From Ignavibacteria bacterium (lineage in GTDB: Bacteria; Bacteroidota; Ignavibacteria; Ignavibacteriales; Melioribacteraceae): 7,247 bases of DNA. The DNA lies in the NCBI GenBank assembly GCA_027347545.1, contig DAIEQT010000263.1:1-7247 (forward strand). Reading direction: 5' to 3'. Positions 5,163 through 7,247 of this stretch are shown piece by piece. The number at the start of each line of letters is the position of its first letter. Position 1 is the stretch's first letter. The translations under genes were made by a program, and so were the position numbers. The notes under the pieces are model-generated. The model was not told the origin of the DNA and did no database searches. It worked only from the letters and a program-made list of their open reading frames with translations.

Positions 5163-6497
5163 TTAATTTAATCTAAAGTTTTTTGTATTCGGTAACGAAA
5201 ACTTTCCAGAATTTTTATTTATCATTTTCATCATTTGCTGCATTTGCTCGAACTGCTTTATTAATCTATTTACTTCTTGAATAGTGTTTCCGCTTCCTCT
5301 AGCAATTCTTTTTCTTCTATTGCCATTCAAAATTTTAGGGTTTGTTCTCTCTTGCTTAGTCATTGATTGAATAATTGACTCAACAACAACCAACTGCTTA
5401 TCATCAACATCAGCATTTTTGAGTTGAGAACCAACACCCGGAATCATTCCCAACAACGATTTCAAAGAGCCCATCTTTTTAATCATTTTTATCTGTTTCA
5501 AGAAATCATCTAAATCGAACTTGTTTTCCCGGAACTTCTTTTCAAGGTCTTCAGTTTCTTTATCATCAAACCGGGCTTGGGCTTTTTCAACAAGCGAAAT
5601 AACATCGCCCTTACCAAGAATTCTGCTAGCCATTCTATCCGGATAAAACAACTCAAGCGTATCAACTTTTTCGCCCATGCTTACAAACTTAACCGGGCGG
5701 TCAACAACGGCTCTAATCGAAAGAATACATCCGCCGCGGGAGTCGCCATCCATCTTGGTAAGAACAATTCCATCAAATTCTACTTGATCATGATAAGATT
5801 TAGCAGAGTTAACAGCATCTTGTCCGGTCATAGAATCAACCACAAACAATGTTTGAGTTGGATTGACTTTGGACTTAATCTCCGCAGCTTCTTTCATCAT
5901 ATCACTATCAACATGCAAACGACCCGCAGTATCAATGATGACGGTGTTCAAACCATTTTCTTTGGCGTAAGCTAAAGATTCCGTAGCAATCTTTACCGGA
6001 TCGTTGCTATCATCAATTGAAAAAACCGGCGCACTAATTTGTGAACCAAGTATTTTTAACTGACTTCTTGCAGCGGGACGGTAAACGTCAGCAGCAACTA
6101 AAAGAACATTTCTTTTTCTATCTTGGAGATATTTAGCGAGTTTAGCGCTAAACGTTGTCTTACCACATCCTTGAAGTCCTATCAGCATAATTACAGTTAA
6201 CCCGGAAGGATTAAGCTGCAATTCAGAACCAGTATTTCCTAAAAGCTCAGTCAGTTCATCATAAATAATTTTTGTGATGAGCTGACCGGGAGTAACTGAA
6301 GTAAGGACTTCTTTGCCAAGTGATTTTTCTTTAACACGATCAATAAAATCTTTGGCAACCTTGTAATTTACGTCAGCATCCAAAAGAACACGCCGAATTT
6401 CGCGAAGTGTATCGCTAATATTCGACTCTGTAATTTTACCTTGTCCGGTAATCTTTTTAAGAGCTTTCTCAAGTTTCTCGGTCAAATCCTCGAGCAT
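5163..6497 (-). CDS. ffh: Signal recognition particle GTPase Ffh (SRP54)
   Basis: Ffh binds 4.5S RNA and signal sequences on ribosomes and delivers membrane proteins to the receptor FtsY. At 444 residues it has normal length and all three domains. The N helical bundle covers about 1-95. The G domain covers about 100-295, with P-loop GLQGCGKTT (107-115), VAADVYRPAA (134-143), DTAGRLHVD (189-197), TKMDGD (247-252) and the closing GEKVDTLELF and DRMASRILGKGD. The methionine-rich M domain covers about 325-430, with the finger-loop part MGSLKSLLGMIPG, the RNA-binding NPKILNGNRRKRIARGSG and the helix QFEQMQQMMKMI. Cys111 replaces the Ser I would expect in the P-loop, and Met249, Ser253 and Cys257 differ from the common TKLDGDARGGA. 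The ATG at 6497 is supported by the conserved start MLEDLTEKL. It heads the translation part of the operon, 51 nt after atpG. Confidence 0.97.
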   Translation of the reverse strand: MLEDLTEKLEKALKKITGQGKITESNISDTLREIRRVLLDADVNYKVAKDFIDRVKEKSLGKEVLTSVTPGQLITKIIYDELTELLGNTGSELQLNPSGLTVIMLIGLQGCGKTTFSAKLAKYLQDRKRNVLLVAADVYRPAARSQLKILGSQISAPVFSIDDSNDPVKIATESLAYAKENGLNTVIIDTAGRLHVDSDMMKEAAEIKSKVNPTQTLFVVDSMTGQDAVNSAKSYHDQVEFDGIVLTKMDGDSRGGCILSIRAVVDRPVKFVSMGEKVDTLELFYPDRMASRILGKGDVISLVEKAQARFDDKETEDLEKKFRENKFDLDDFLKQIKMIKKMGSLKSLLGMIPGVGSQLKNADVDDKQLVVVESIIQSMTKQERTNPKILNGNRRKRIARGSGNTIQEVNRLIKQFEQMQQMMKMINKNSGKFSLPNTKNFRLN

Positions 6498-6516
6498 ACG
6501 TAGCCTGTCCTAAATA

Positions 6517-6544
6517 AAGATAGCAAAAAGGATGTACATTTCAA
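6517..6544 (-). promoter_or_regulatory. Weak candidate promoter in the atpG-ffh gap
   Basis: On the minus strand TTGAAA (6539-6544) and TATCTT (6517-6522) are 16 bases apart, within the 51-nt gap, about 20 bases before the ffh start codon. The -35 matches the sigma70 consensus at 5 of 6 positions and the -10 at 4 of 6. No terminator is visible after atpG, so ffh may be transcribed from atpG, from here, or both. Confidence 0.25.
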
Positions 6545-6548
6545 ATTT

Positions 6549-7247
6549 CTAACTTTCTTTGAGAGCATTCGCTCCAGAAACAATTTCCAAAATTTCAGTA
6601 GTAATTGCAGCCTGGCGTTTACTGTTATAAGTTAAATTCAGCGATCTAATCAATTCTTTAGCATTTTCAGTCGCCATATCCATAGCAGTCATTCTTGCAC
6701 CTAACTCGGCGGCGTAAGAATCAAGAAGCACACGCCACATTTGAGCATTCAAATGTTTTGGCAAAAGTGTTTCAATGATTTTAACCTTGTTTGGTTCGTA
6801 AATGTAATCAGTCAGCTTTGTTTCGGTTTCTTGCGACTCGAACTGCTTTATAGGAAATAGCTGCTCTACAATTGTTTTTTGTTGAATCACTGACTTAAAC
6901 TCATTATAAACAACAAGGACTTTATCAATCTCACCATTAACATACTTAGTGGTAAGTTCTTTAATCAAGCCCGAAGCGAATTCAAATTTTAGATGTGAAA
7001 ATATTCCGGGGTAGGAACCAACGACAGGATAATCTTTTTTCGTAAAATAATCATTACCTTTTTTACCAACGCAATACATCTGTAAACTGGATGATGAGAG
7101 ATAACTAGATAAGTCACCCTTAACCATTTCTTCGGCAGTACGGATTACATTCATGTTGAAGCTTCCGCACAAGCCACGGTCGGAAGTAACAACTACGATA
7201 GCAATATTCTTAACATCGCGTTCGGTAAAAAGAGGATTGTTAAAACT
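6549..7247 (-). CDS. atpG: ATP synthase F1 gamma subunit, N-terminus outside window
   Basis: The gamma subunit is the central rotor shaft of F1F0 ATP synthase. The frame is open to the right edge, giving 232 visible residues of an expected 285-300, so about 60 N-terminal residues are missing. The TTG at 7170-7172 is an internal Leu, not a start: the sequence before it reads NIAIVVVTSDRG and leads into the family hallmark TSDRGLCGSFN. The C-terminal helix carries the second hallmark, AAELGARMTAMDMATENA, and RQAAITTEILEIVSGANAL close to the end, so the protein is complete at that side. It ends with TAG and is followed after 51 nt by ffh rather than by the beta and epsilon subunit genes, as expected where atpD and atpC form a separate operon. 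Confidence 0.96.
   Translation of the reverse strand, partial: SFNNPLFTERDVKNIAIVVVTSDRGLCGSFNMNVIRTAEEMVKGDLSSYLSSSSLQMYCVGKKGNDYFTKKDYPVVGSYPGIFSHLKFEFASGLIKELTTKYVNGEIDKVLVVYNEFKSVIQQKTIVEQLFPIKQFESQETETKLTDYIYEPNKVKIIETLLPKHLNAQMWRVLLDSYAAELGARMTAMDMATENAKELIRSLNLTYNSKRQAAITTEILEIVSGANALKES

Noticed and set aside
5577..5975. 132-codon plus-strand open frame inside ffh
   Set aside because: It lies opposite the conserved GTPase domain and its composition looks like an antisense artefact; no supporting signal is seen.
7170..7172. TTG as the start codon of the ATP synthase gamma gene
   Set aside because: The frame stays open to the window edge and the upstream residues match the family (VVVTSDRG before LCGSFN), so the codon is an internal Leu.
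1..7247. Mobile element, CRISPR array, phage or defence island
   Set aside because: I found no transposase or integrase, no regularly spaced repeats and no toxin or nuclease gene; the window is mostly conserved housekeeping genes.

Overview
The window is a chromosomal housekeeping segment from an AT-rich bacterium, most likely of the Bacteroidota/Chlorobiota/Ignavibacteriota (FCB) group. The clues are an S16 with a long Lys-rich tail, a TrmD with the GHYKGVDDR form of the SAM-knot motif, a secreted protein with the carboxypeptidase-regulatory-like domain and HFLR motif common in that group, and a gamma subunit of ATP synthase that is not followed by atpD/atpC. The group assignment is inference from protein style; no database was consulted.

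Layout, left to right. Positions 2-742 (+) hold the 3' two thirds of a D-3-phosphoglycerate dehydrogenase gene with a C-terminal ACT-like domain. It converges on a minus-strand gene, and the two share a compact hairpin terminator (742-766) that touches both stop codons. Positions 765-1928 (-) encode a predicted secreted protein with a carboxypeptidase-regulatory-like beta-sandwich. Positions 2029-2781 (-) encode a diverged protein resembling MqnA (periplasmic-binding-protein fold) of unknown function. A rho-independent terminator (2802-2835) separates these two accessory genes from the large operon to the right.

Positions 2852-7247 are one minus-strand cluster, read from right to left as atpG (5' end outside the window) - ffh - rpsP - khpA - rimM - trmD - rplS. 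Apart from atpG, this is the classic translation and secretion cluster: signal recognition particle GTPase, ribosomal protein S16, a small KH RNA-binding protein, 16S maturation factor RimM, tRNA m1G37 methyltransferase TrmD and ribosomal protein L19. Gaps are short (51, 21, 87 and 9 nt, a 14-nt overlap, then 6 nt). TrmD appears translationally coupled to RimM, and the L19 ribosome-binding site lies inside the trmD stop region.

I see no mobile element, CRISPR array, RNA gene or defence system. The most interesting non-coding signal is the 87-nt rpsP-khpA gap. A perfect 7-bp hairpin spans the rpsP stop codon and carries in its loop a heptamer that can pair with either of two downstream sites, one of them directly next to the khpA start codon. 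Other points worth a second look are TTG and GTG starts in rpsP and rimM, unusual residues in the Ffh GTPase motifs, the loss of the usual active-site-like motif in the MqnA-like protein, and an inverted repeat around a candidate -10 box.
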